Below, piece by piece: positions 47,586 to 54,980 of a stretch of DNA of 64,000 nucleotides. How positions within the stretch are numbered: the stretch's first letter is position 1; the number at the start of each line of letters is the position of its first letter. The stretch is from Pseudomonas akapageensis (GTDB taxonomy: Bacteria > Pseudomonadota > Gammaproteobacteria > Pseudomonadales > Pseudomonadaceae): the NCBI RefSeq assembly GCF_011355085.1, contig NZ_VXCP01000008.1, forward strand, positions 1 through 64,000, written 5' to 3'. The notes under the pieces were generated by a model. The model worked only from the letters and a program-made list of their open reading frames with translations. It had not been told where the DNA came from and did no database searches. The translations under genes and the position numbers were made by a program.

Positions 47586-47639
47586 GCAAATTTGCCGAGT
47601 ACAATCGGGAAAACTGCAGGTCGAATCTGCAATTTTGCA
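47586..47639. promoter_or_regulatory. Two TGCA-type palindromes before the valine genes
   Basis: GCAAATTTGC at 47586-47595 is a perfect 10-base palindrome, and TGCAA-TT-TTGCA at 47628-47639 is a 12-base inverted repeat. Centres are 43 bp apart, about four helical turns, and lie ~90-135 bp upstream of the hydrolase start. This arrangement suits an Lrp/AsnC-type regulator binding on one face of the DNA. No regulator gene is adjacent. Confidence 0.4.
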
Positions 47640-47700
47640 TGTCGCGGCGCTCCTTGCAGACTAGCCGCGACTTTCGTGCCTTGCGCTGCCGCTTGGCGGG

Positions 47701-48633
47701 CTAGAGGCTGGCTTCTTGTTCCCGGGGATCATTCTCCGTCTCTTCCTGGGAAGCGGTCGCGCGCTTGCCGCGCAACTCGCTGACGATGACCCCGGCCACG
47801 ATCAGCGCCCCCCCGAGCAGGGCGATGCCAGGCAGACGCTCACCGGCGATGCGCCCGACGATACCGGCCCAGACCGGCTCGCCGGCATAGATCAGGGTCG
47901 CGCGGGTCGGCGAGACGGATTTCTGCGCCCAGTTCATCGCCAGCTGGATTACCGCGCTCATGGCGCCCAGGCCCACGGCACTGAGCAACAGCAGCCAGGA
48001 AAAGTCCGGCAGGCGTTCCTGGGTCGGCACGATCATCATGAACGACAACACCGAGGCGGTCGCCAGTTGCACCACGGTAACCCGGCGCACATCGACCTTG
48101 CCGCCGTAATGGCTGATCAGGATGATTTCGGCGGCGATGGCCACGGCGCTGACCAGGGTCGCGATTTCCCCCGGGCTGAAGCTGATCGAACTGCCATTGG
48201 GGCCGGCCAGCAGCATCAGGCCGGCAAAGGACAGACCGATTCCCAGGCTCGGCATCAGGCCCGGACGGCGGCCCAGCACGAGCCATTGCAGCAGGGGCAC
48301 GAAGGGCACGTACAGCGCGGTGATGAAGGCGGACTGGCTGCTGGTGATGCTTTGCAGGCCGACAGTTTGCAAGCCATAGCCGAGCATGATCGAGGTGCCG
48401 ATGAAGATCCCCGCCTTGAGTTCGGTCAGAGTCAGCCCCGGCAGCGACTTTAGGGAAAACAGGCCGACGAACAACGCGGCGGCGGCAAAGCGCAGGCCCA
48501 CGAAGAACATCGGCCCGCTGACCGTCATGACGTTATGCACCAGCAGGAAGGTGCCGCCCCACAGCATGGTGATGAACACCAGCACCAGTTCGGCTTTGCT
48601 CAGACGGAAGTTCAACGGGGCGTTCTTGATCAT
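47701..48633 (-). CDS. EamA/DMT-family transporter
   Basis: 310 residues with ten hydrophobic segments in two EamA repeats: AELVLVFITMLWGGTFLLVHNVMTVSGPMFFVGLRFAAAALFVGL at the start and AVIQLAMNWAQKSVSPTRATLIYAGEPVWAGIVGRIAGERL in the second half. Such proteins usually export metabolites or amino acids. I start it at the ATG at 48633 (MIKNAPLNFRLSKAE), because the open frame further upstream crosses the operator repeats. It is divergent from an XRE-cupin regulator that probably controls it. The Lys/Glu-rich tail (RGKRATASQEETENDPREQ) is cytoplasmic. Confidence 0.88.
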   Translation of the reverse strand: MIKNAPLNFRLSKAELVLVFITMLWGGTFLLVHNVMTVSGPMFFVGLRFAAAALFVGLFSLKSLPGLTLTELKAGIFIGTSIMLGYGLQTVGLQSITSSQSAFITALYVPFVPLLQWLVLGRRPGLMPSLGIGLSFAGLMLLAGPNGSSISFSPGEIATLVSAVAIAAEIILISHYGGKVDVRRVTVVQLATASVLSFMMIVPTQERLPDFSWLLLLSAVGLGAMSAVIQLAMNWAQKSVSPTRATLIYAGEPVWAGIVGRIAGERLPGIALLGGALIVAGVIVSELRGKRATASQEETENDPREQEASL

Positions 48634-48673
48634 GGCCTTGCACACAGAATAAGGTCGACGCACAATGCGCCAA

Positions 48674-48724
48674 AGTGAGCAGTATACTGCGCAAACCCCA
48701 TCAGTGAGCAATATAGTGCACAAA
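48674..48724. promoter_or_regulatory. Duplicated palindromic operator
   Basis: Two 22-base units at 48674-48695 and 48703-48724 share AGTGAGCARTATASTGC and end CAAA; each contains a near-perfect dyad (GCAGTATACTGC, and GCAATATAGTGC). The period is 29 bp. They lie between the EamA start (48633) and the regulator start (48746), a position suited to repression of both promoters by the XRE protein. Confidence 0.7.
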
Positions 48725-48745
48725 GATCCAGGCCAAAGAGTTTCC

Positions 48746-49279
48746 GTGCTCCAACACGTCAGCCACAACGTGCGCCGTCTGCGCCATGTCGCCGAAATCA
48801 GCCAGAGTGCGCTGGCGGAAAAATCCGGGGTCAGCCGGCGGATGCTGGTGGCCATCGAGGCCGGCGAGAAGAACGTCAGCCTGTCGACCCTCGACCGGGT
48901 CGCCGAGGCGCTGGACGTGGCCTTCACCGACTTGATCAAGGCTCCGGACAATCGCGACCCCAGCCGCATCAATGAGCTGGCCTGGACCGGCATTCACCCC
49001 GGCAGTCGGGCGGTGCTGCTCGGCAGTGCCGTGGCCAGCAGCGAGGTGGAACTGTGGGAGTGGCGCCTCGAGCCCGGGGAGGTGTACTCGGCCGAGGCCG
49101 ACCCCAAGGGCTGGAGCGAGCAGCTGTATGTATTCGAAGGCTGTCTGACGCTGATGGTCGAGCACCAGCAGCATCAACTGCAGGCCGGCGAATTCATGGT
49201 GTTCGCCAGCAACCGCACCCATGCCTATCGCAATGAGGGTGCGGTGCCAACGCGGTTTATCCGCAATGTGGTGATTTGA
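48746..49279 (+). CDS. XRE-family regulator with C-terminal cupin
   Basis: 177 residues from GTG 48746. The helix-turn-helix (VRRLRHVAEISQSALAEKSGVSRRMLVAIEAGEKNVSLSTLDRVAEAL) occupies ~8-58, and a cupin sensor (LEPGEVYSAEADPKGWSEQLYVFEGCLTLMVEHQQHQLQAGEFMVFASNRTHAYRN) ~100-170. The cupin presumably binds a small effector. An in-frame ATG at 48665 exists, but starting there would put both operator repeats inside the gene and add a non-conserved N-terminus. It is divergent from the EamA transporter, the usual arrangement of an exporter and its local repressor. Confidence 0.88.
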   Translation: MLQHVSHNVRRLRHVAEISQSALAEKSGVSRRMLVAIEAGEKNVSLSTLDRVAEALDVAFTDLIKAPDNRDPSRINELAWTGIHPGSRAVLLGSAVASSEVELWEWRLEPGEVYSAEADPKGWSEQLYVFEGCLTLMVEHQQHQLQAGEFMVFASNRTHAYRNEGAVPTRFIRNVVI

Positions 49280-49295
49280 GCCTGGTCTGATGGCC

Positions 49296-49853
49296 TCAGC
49301 CCTGTGAGCGCGCCAGGTAGTCCGAGGTGGACACCACGTCGGCATAGGCAAAGGCCAGTGAGGCCATGTAGGCGGCATGGGCCTGGGCGGCAGGCACCGT
49401 CACCCCGTTGAACTCAAGGTCCCGGGAGGCACAGGCGTCGTGGACCACGGTGGCGCGGTAGCCCAGGTCCGCCGAGGCGCGGGTCAGGGCATCGACGCAC
49501 ATGTGGCTCATGCTGCCGATGATGGTCACTTTCTCGATTTTCTTCGCGTCGAGTACTTCCTTGAGGTTGGTCTGCAAGAAGGCGTTGACCTTGTGCTTGA
49601 GGATCACCGGTTCTCCCGGCAGATTGGCGGCCTTGGGGTGAATCTGCGCGCCGGGCGAGCCCGGGGTGAAGAAGGGCGCAGCGTCGGATTCGAACTCGTG
49701 GCGGATATGCACCACCAGGTCGCCGGCCTTGCGTGCCGCTGCGAGCAGGCGAGCGGCGTTGTCGGCTGCGGCGTCGGCACCGTTGAGGGTCCATTTGCCG
49801 CCCGGGAAATAATCGTTCTGGATATCGACGACGATCAGTGCTTGCTGGGTCAT
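49296..49853 (-). CDS. Isochorismatase-family cysteine hydrolase
   Basis: 185 residues. The catalytic set is visible: Asp in LIVVDIQNDYFPGG (D10), Lys in VILKHKVNAFLQTNL (~87) and Cys in GSMSHMCVDALTRASADLGY (~119), which also shows the usual cis-peptide neighbourhood. These enzymes hydrolyse amides such as nicotinamide or ureidoacrylate, or ethers such as isochorismate. It is divergent from a GlxA-type AraC regulator (104-base gap), which probably senses its pathway. Substrate unknown. Confidence 0.9.
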   Translation of the reverse strand: MTQQALIVVDIQNDYFPGGKWTLNGADAAADNAARLLAAARKAGDLVVHIRHEFESDAAPFFTPGSPGAQIHPKAANLPGEPVILKHKVNAFLQTNLKEVLDAKKIEKVTIIGSMSHMCVDALTRASADLGYRATVVHDACASRDLEFNGVTVPAAQAHAAYMASLAFAYADVVSTSDYLARSQG

Positions 49854-49957
49854 GACGGGTTCCTTGTGAAGAGTGGTGGTTGCGTGGTGTTAGTTATAGG
49901 CTTGATCGGCACGGATGCGGATTGGCGCGACCGACAAATTGGCTGGGGAAACTGACA

Positions 49958-50947
49958 ATGGCGCAAACATTGGAAATCGGCTTGCTGCTCTATTCCGGCG
50001 CGCAGCTGGCGGCTGTCCATGGCTTGACCGATCTGTTCGCCGTCGCCAACCGGATGCGCGAAGACATGGGCGCCAGTGAGCTGCCGCAACTGCGGGTAAC
50101 CCATTGGTCAAGTGGTAGCGAGGGGCAGGCCGTGCTGCCGGTGTTCGATACCCATCCGGCGTTACCCCATCGACCAACGGTGATCATCGTCCCGCCGAGC
50201 CTGACGCAAATGCCCTCTGCCGCCGAGCTTGAACAGTTCAGCATCGGCCTGCGCCAGTGGCACAACGACGGCGCCTTGCTGGTGTCGGTATGCGTCGGGG
50301 TATTTTTCATTGCCGCCACCGGCCTGCTCGACGGTCGCTCGGCCACCACTCACTGGAACTTTGCCCAGACCCTGGCCGAGCATTTTCCCAAGGTGCGGGT
50401 AGAGGCCAACCTGCCGATACTCGATGACGGCGACATCATCACCTCGGCGGGGCTGATGGTCTGGTGCGACCTGGGCCTGAAGCTGGTCGAGCGTTACCTC
50501 GGGCCGAGCCTGGCAGCGGAAACCGCGCGGTTTCTCGAAGTGGAGCTGGCCTGCCCCGAGCAACTGCCGAACAACAGCTTCACGCCGAAGCTGAACCATG
50601 GCGACGAGGCCGTGCTCAAGGTCCAGCACTGGTTGCAGAGCACCGGGGCCCGCGACGTCAGCCTGACGGCCATGGCCAGCCATGCGGGGCTGGAGGAGCG
50701 CACCTTTCTGCGCCGTTTTCGCAGTGCCACCGGGCTCAAGCCCACCGAGTACTGCCAGCAGGTCCGGGTCGGCAAGGCCTGCAGGATGCTCGAGTTCACC
50801 AATCGCACCATCGACCAGATCGCCTGGGGCGTCGGTTACCAGGACCCCGGCGCTTTTCGCAAGGTGTTCCTCAAGTTCACCGGGCTTGCGCCCAGTGACT
50901 ATCGCCGCCGGTTTGGCGCGGCGGCGCGGCCTGCAGCCAGTGCCTGA
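49958..50947 (+). CDS. GlxA-family AraC regulator with DJ-1/PfpI-like domain
   Basis: 329 residues. The N-terminal ~190 residues have the DJ-1/PfpI-like fold (QTLEIGLLLYSGAQLAAVHGLTDLFAVANRM ... ALLVSVCVGVFFIAATGLLDGRSATTHW), with a cysteine at the nucleophile elbow (SVCVGVF). The C-terminal ~100 residues hold two AraC helix-turn-helices (VSLTAMASHAGLEERTFLRRFRSATGLKPTEYCQQVRVGKA and IAWGVGYQDPGAFRKVFLKFTGLAPSDYRRRF). It likely activates the divergent hydrolase gene. ATG 49958 follows a GGGG site. Confidence 0.9.
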   Translation: MAQTLEIGLLLYSGAQLAAVHGLTDLFAVANRMREDMGASELPQLRVTHWSSGSEGQAVLPVFDTHPALPHRPTVIIVPPSLTQMPSAAELEQFSIGLRQWHNDGALLVSVCVGVFFIAATGLLDGRSATTHWNFAQTLAEHFPKVRVEANLPILDDGDIITSAGLMVWCDLGLKLVERYLGPSLAAETARFLEVELACPEQLPNNSFTPKLNHGDEAVLKVQHWLQSTGARDVSLTAMASHAGLEERTFLRRFRSATGLKPTEYCQQVRVGKACRMLEFTNRTIDQIAWGVGYQDPGAFRKVFLKFTGLAPSDYRRRFGAAARPAASA

Positions 50948-50950
50948 GCG

Positions 50951-52906
50951 TCAGGACAGCGGCTCTTCGATGCGCAGCAGGCGCCCGGCATTGCCCAGCA
51001 CCAACAGTGTGCTGAAATTGTGCAGCAGCGCCGCGATCATGGCGCCAGCGGCGCCGAGCAAACCGAACGCGGCGGCGGCGACGATGGCCAGGGTCCAGCC
51101 CAGGCCAATGGCGACATTGACCTGAAGGGTGCGCCGGCACTGTCGGCTCAGCCGCAGGCAGGTGCCCAGGCGCCGCAAGTCGCTGCCGATCAGGACAATG
51201 TCGGCCGAGGCCAGGGCGATGTCCGAACCGCCTGCGCCCATGGCCACACCGACCACGCCAGCCTTGAGCGCCAACGAATCATTGATGCCATCGCCGACCA
51301 CCAGCGGACGAAAGCCCTGTCTGATTTCGGCGCTGACGTGGGAGAGTTTGTCCTCGGGCAGGGCCTGGGCGACCACTTCGCTGATGCCCACCTCGCGGGC
51401 CAGGGCCCTGGCCACGGGCAAACGGTCACCGGTGAGCAGCATTTGTCGGCCCAACCCCAACTGGCGCAGGTCGGCGAGCGCACTGACGGCTTCGGGGCGC
51501 ACCTTGTCGGCGAGCAACAGCCAGCCCAGAAAACGTCCGTCCAGCGCCAGGCCGGCGATCGGGCCGTCGTGGTCGGGCGGCGCAGGCGTGCTGATGCCCA
51601 ACTGGTCGAAGAGTTCGACGCGACCCAGGGCGGCATCGCCATGGGCGGTGATTGCCGTTACGCCCAGGCCCTGGCGTTCGCGAATATCTTGCAGCGGCGG
51701 GTAGGCGTCGTGGGCGACCAGCCCGGCCAGGGCGCGGCTGACCGGATGGCTGCTGGCCGAACCCAGGCTGGCGGCCAGGGCCAGCAGCGTGGCCTGATCC
51801 TGCCCGGTACCGTCGACACAGTGCAACGCTTGCAAGTGCAAGGCGCCGTAGGTCAGGGTGCCGGTCTTGTCGACCACCAGCGAGCTGAGGTCGGCGAACT
51901 CCTCGAGAAATGCCGAGCTGCGAATCAGAATGCCGTGGCGCGCCGCCACAGCGATGCCGGCGATGGCAGTCGCGGGGGCCGACAACACCAGGGCGCAGGG
52001 GCAGGCGGCGACCAGGACGGCGAGCATCGCCTGGGGGTCCTGGGTGATGAACCAGGTGATGGCCGCGATCATCAGGACCAGCACCATGTATTGCCCGGCA
52101 TAGCGTTCCAGCAAGCGCGTGATCGGCGGCTTGGCCCGCTCGGCGTTCTGCATCAGGGCAATGACCTTGCCCAGGGTCGAGGCCTCACCGGTACGGGTCA
52201 CTTCGATGCGCAGCAAGCCATCGAGGTTGATGGCGCCGCCGAACACTTCCATACCCGGGCCGGCCTGCTGGGGAACCGATTCGCCGGTGATGGGCGCGGT
52301 GTCCAGGCTGGCGCTGCCTTCGAGCACCCGGCCATCGGCCGGTATGCGGTCGCCGGCGCGTACTTCGATCTGATCGCCCGGGAGTAATTCGCTGTTGTCG
52401 ACCTCTTGTACCTGGCCGTCAGCGAGCAGGCGCCGCGCCTGGCTTCGGGTCAGCTTGCCCAGGGCTTCGATGGCCTGTTGCGAGCCGACCACGCTGCGCT
52501 CTTCGAGCACATGGCCAAAGATCATCAGGATCGGCAGCAGGGCGGCGGTCAGCAGGTCGCCCATGGCCCAGGCACCGAGCATGGCCAGTGCCACCAGTTG
52601 GTCGGTGATGCCATGCAGGCTCGGGAAGCGCAGGCTGTACCAGCCCGAGCGCAACACCGGTACGGCCACCAGCAAGGACGCCACGCCGAACAGGATCTGG
52701 CCGACACTCTGCTGTTGCGGCTCGAGCCAGCGCCAGAGCAGGCCGAGGCCGAGCAGGCCAAGGGCAATCATCGCCAGGCTCAACTGGCGCGCGGCGTTGC
52801 GTTGTTCATCGCGGCTGAGCAGGGCGCCGGTCAGGTGACCGTGGCTGCAATGGTCATGGTGGCTGTGGCCGGCGTGGCTGTGATCGTGGGGCATGGGAGT
52901 GCTCAT
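50951..52906 (-). CDS. hmtA: Heavy-metal P1B-type ATPase, HmtA-like
   Basis: 651 residues. A His-rich tail (MPHDHSHAGHSHHDHCSHGH) replaces a ferredoxin-like metal domain. The ATPase core has TGES (207-210), the CPC metal motif in AACPCALVL (302-304), phosphorylated D346 in DKTGTLT, SSHP and VGDGINDSLAL. P. aeruginosa HmtA (PA2435) is a zinc/copper importer of this type that is clustered with SPFH genes, which suits the present operon; a ZntA/CadA-like exporter is the alternative. It overlaps the preceding SPFH gene by 4 bases and is last in the unit. A Zur-like box precedes the operon. Confidence 0.88.
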   Translation of the reverse strand: MSTPMPHDHSHAGHSHHDHCSHGHLTGALLSRDEQRNAARQLSLAMIALGLLGLGLLWRWLEPQQQSVGQILFGVASLLVAVPVLRSGWYSLRFPSLHGITDQLVALAMLGAWAMGDLLTAALLPILMIFGHVLEERSVVGSQQAIEALGKLTRSQARRLLADGQVQEVDNSELLPGDQIEVRAGDRIPADGRVLEGSASLDTAPITGESVPQQAGPGMEVFGGAINLDGLLRIEVTRTGEASTLGKVIALMQNAERAKPPITRLLERYAGQYMVLVLMIAAITWFITQDPQAMLAVLVAACPCALVLSAPATAIAGIAVAARHGILIRSSAFLEEFADLSSLVVDKTGTLTYGALHLQALHCVDGTGQDQATLLALAASLGSASSHPVSRALAGLVAHDAYPPLQDIRERQGLGVTAITAHGDAALGRVELFDQLGISTPAPPDHDGPIAGLALDGRFLGWLLLADKVRPEAVSALADLRQLGLGRQMLLTGDRLPVARALAREVGISEVVAQALPEDKLSHVSAEIRQGFRPLVVGDGINDSLALKAGVVGVAMGAGGSDIALASADIVLIGSDLRRLGTCLRLSRQCRRTLQVNVAIGLGWTLAIVAAAAFGLLGAAGAMIAALLHNFSTLLVLGNAGRLLRIEEPLS

Positions 52907-53931
52907 GGTTTGTTGCCCTGCAGGATCAGGTGAGCGTCATCACCGGGGTTGATGGTGGTGACCGAGGCGGCCTTGGACAGGATGGCCGGCACCCGTTCGC
53001 GGTACAGCCGTTGCAACAGGCCGGGGTCGGCGGTCTGACCGAGGCTTGAAATGGTGGCGGTGTCGGCGCTGGCCTTGGCCAGGCGTTCGCTGGCCTGGGC
53101 ATGGGCGACCTGCAGCACGCGGTCGGCGGCCTGGGTTGCCTCTTGCGCCTGGCGGGCGGCGTCATTGCGCGCACTGGCGACATTTTTTTCGGCCGTCTGG
53201 CTGGCGGTCAGCACCGTGTTGAAGGCGCTGATGGTCGCATCGGGCAGGCTCGATTGCAGGTCGACCCGTTCGATATGCAGGCCCAGTCCGGCCCCGGCGT
53301 CTTGCAACGCGGCAAGGCTTTGGTTGATGCCACGGACCAGGTCCCCGCGCAGCCGTTCACGGCGCTCGGCGGCTTGCTGGTCGCCACCGACCAGCTCCGG
53401 ACGGGCAACCAGGATGGTGTCCAGGTCTCGCGAGGCGCAGATATTCACGGCGTTGCGCGCCACCAGCCGCTCCAGGGCCGCGTCCAGATGCTCGTGCTGC
53501 AGCACATAGGCGAAAGGATCGGTGACGGTGTAGAACACCCGCACAGCCAGTTGCACCACCGCCGCGTCGCCGGTGAGCAGGTAGCCGGCGCCGGCGACCG
53601 CATCGTTGCTGCGCGAGGTATTGAGATCGACCTTGCGGGTCTGCGAGGCGCGTAGCAGGGTTTCGATGGGGCGTTCGATGACCCGGTCGGCGGCCGGCAC
53701 GATCACGACTTGCTGGAAGGGCTGCGGCCAGGCCAGCAGCAACCCGGATCCCTCGACCCGCTCCAGGGCGCCCATGTGCAGGACCACGGCGCGGCTGTCC
53801 GGACCGATCTGGCGGATGTTGGACAGCGCCCAGGCCAGGGCCGCCAACAAGGTGATGGCATACAGCCCCAGGAATGCCAGGCGACTGGCTTGCAACCAGG
53901 GCGAACCACCCCACTGGGACGGGCCGGTCAT
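52903..53931 (-). CDS. SPFH-domain protein, HflK/HflC-like, third of three
   Basis: 342 residues. One N-terminal membrane helix (LAFLGLYAITLLAALAWAL, ~18-38), then an SPFH/Band-7 domain (~45-235, IGPDSRAVVLHMGALERVEGSGLLLAWPQP) and a coiled coil (~240-300, rich in Ala/Gln/Glu). Housekeeping HflK and HflC form cage-like complexes regulating FtsH, but this paralogue is in a metal operon. It overlaps the upstream SPFH gene and the downstream ATPase gene by 4 bases each (ATGA), strong evidence of co-expression. Confidence 0.85.
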   Translation of the reverse strand: MTGPSQWGGSPWLQASRLAFLGLYAITLLAALAWALSNIRQIGPDSRAVVLHMGALERVEGSGLLLAWPQPFQQVVIVPAADRVIERPIETLLRASQTRKVDLNTSRSNDAVAGAGYLLTGDAAVVQLAVRVFYTVTDPFAYVLQHEHLDAALERLVARNAVNICASRDLDTILVARPELVGGDQQAAERRERLRGDLVRGINQSLAALQDAGAGLGLHIERVDLQSSLPDATISAFNTVLTASQTAEKNVASARNDAARQAQEATQAADRVLQVAHAQASERLAKASADTATISSLGQTADPGLLQRLYRERVPAILSKAASVTTINPGDDAHLILQGNKP

Positions 53932-54959
53932 GGCTTGCTCTCGCGCGGAGTCGCTGGCAGCTGGGGTGGACCATCGACCAGGGCACGGAAGGGCGCCGCA
54001 TCGGTGCGCAGGACCAGGCGGGTGTCGGCGTTGATGACCGTGCCCAGGGTGTCCAGCGAGCGCAGCAGGTTGTACAGCTGGGGTGATCCGGCGTAGGCCT
54101 TGCCATAGATTTCGGCGGCCTGGACTCGCGACTGGGCTTCGATATCGGCGGCCTTCACAGTGGCTTCGGCCTGCAGGATGCGCGCATCGCGCTCGGCGGC
54201 GGAGCGGATCTCGGCGGCCTGGCGCTTGCCTTCTGCCGTACGTTCGGTAGCGATGGTCTCGCGTTCGGCGCGCATCCGTTCGACCGTGGCGTCGAGGGTT
54301 ACCGAGGGCAGCGTGAGGCGTTCGATACCCACCTGCAACACGCGCACGCCATAGGTGTTGAGTAGTTGCTGGGCGATCTGCTCGCGCAGGTGTGCCTCGA
54401 ATTCGGTGATGCGGACCTTGCTGGCGTCGGTATTGACCAGGTCGGCCAGGTCGAAGCCGCTGGCAGCGGTTTCCAGCGCGGAGCCGGCAAAGGTGCGGAT
54501 CTGCCGCGCCGCTTCATCCGGTTGGTTCTGCACTGCGCGCATGAAGCGCTGGACGTTGTCCGGGTCATCCTGGACCTGCCAGGCCACATAGGCCTGGACG
54601 ATGATGCGCAAGCCGTCGCGGGTACCGACATCCTGCAGGCCACTGGAGGTAGTGCGCAGGCGCAGGTCCACCGGTACCGCCGCCTCGAATGGGATCGGCA
54701 GGCGCCAGGCCAGGCCCGGCTCCAGCAGAACCCGGGCCGGGTTGCCGAAGCGGGTGATGACCGTGGCTTCGCCGGAGCGCACCTGTACCAGGCAGGCGGT
54801 GGCGGCGGCGAAGATCACCAACAGGCCGGCCAGCCCGAAACGGCGCCAGGGGCGGGCAGGGCCAGGCGGCTGATGGTTATGGTCATGGTCATGGTCATGG
54901 TCGTGATGATCGTGATCATGGTGGTGGTCATGGCTGCCAGAGGGATGCGATGAACTCAA
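53928..54959 (-). CDS. SPFH-domain HflC-like protein with His/Asp tail
   Basis: 343 residues from a TTG at 54959; AGGAG lies 8 bases upstream and no ATG precedes the conserved part. Residues ~1-32 are a run of His/Asp repeats, a probable metal-binding tail on the cytoplasmic side. One helix (FGLAGLLVIFAAATACLVQV, ~41-62), the SPFH domain (SGEATVITRFGNPARVLLEPGLAWRLPIPFE) and a coiled coil with ERETIATERTAEGKRQAAEIRSAAERDA follow, close to the HflC arrangement. Two proteins of this operon thus carry His-rich tails. Confidence 0.87.
   Translation of the reverse strand: MSSSHPSGSHDHHHDHDHHDHDHDHDHNHQPPGPARPWRRFGLAGLLVIFAAATACLVQVRSGEATVITRFGNPARVLLEPGLAWRLPIPFEAAVPVDLRLRTTSSGLQDVGTRDGLRIIVQAYVAWQVQDDPDNVQRFMRAVQNQPDEAARQIRTFAGSALETAASGFDLADLVNTDASKVRITEFEAHLREQIAQQLLNTYGVRVLQVGIERLTLPSVTLDATVERMRAERETIATERTAEGKRQAAEIRSAAERDARILQAEATVKAADIEAQSRVQAAEIYGKAYAGSPQLYNLLRSLDTLGTVINADTRLVLRTDAAPFRALVDGPPQLPATPRESKP
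54875..54912. repeat. Hexanucleotide microsatellite coding the His/Asp tail
   Basis: On the plus strand the unit GGTCAT is repeated about three to four times from 54879, followed by degenerate copies to about 54930. It encodes alternating His-Asp on the minus strand. A hexamer repeat changes length without changing frame, so copy-number variation would alter only the length of the tail. Confidence 0.7.
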
Positions 54960-54980
54960 GGAAAGTGCTCCTGCAGGCCT

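Noticed and set aside
48665..48745. ATG at 48665 as start of the XRE-cupin regulator
   Set aside because: It would place both operator repeats inside the coding region and add a non-conserved N-terminus; GTG 48746 begins right before the helix-turn-helix.
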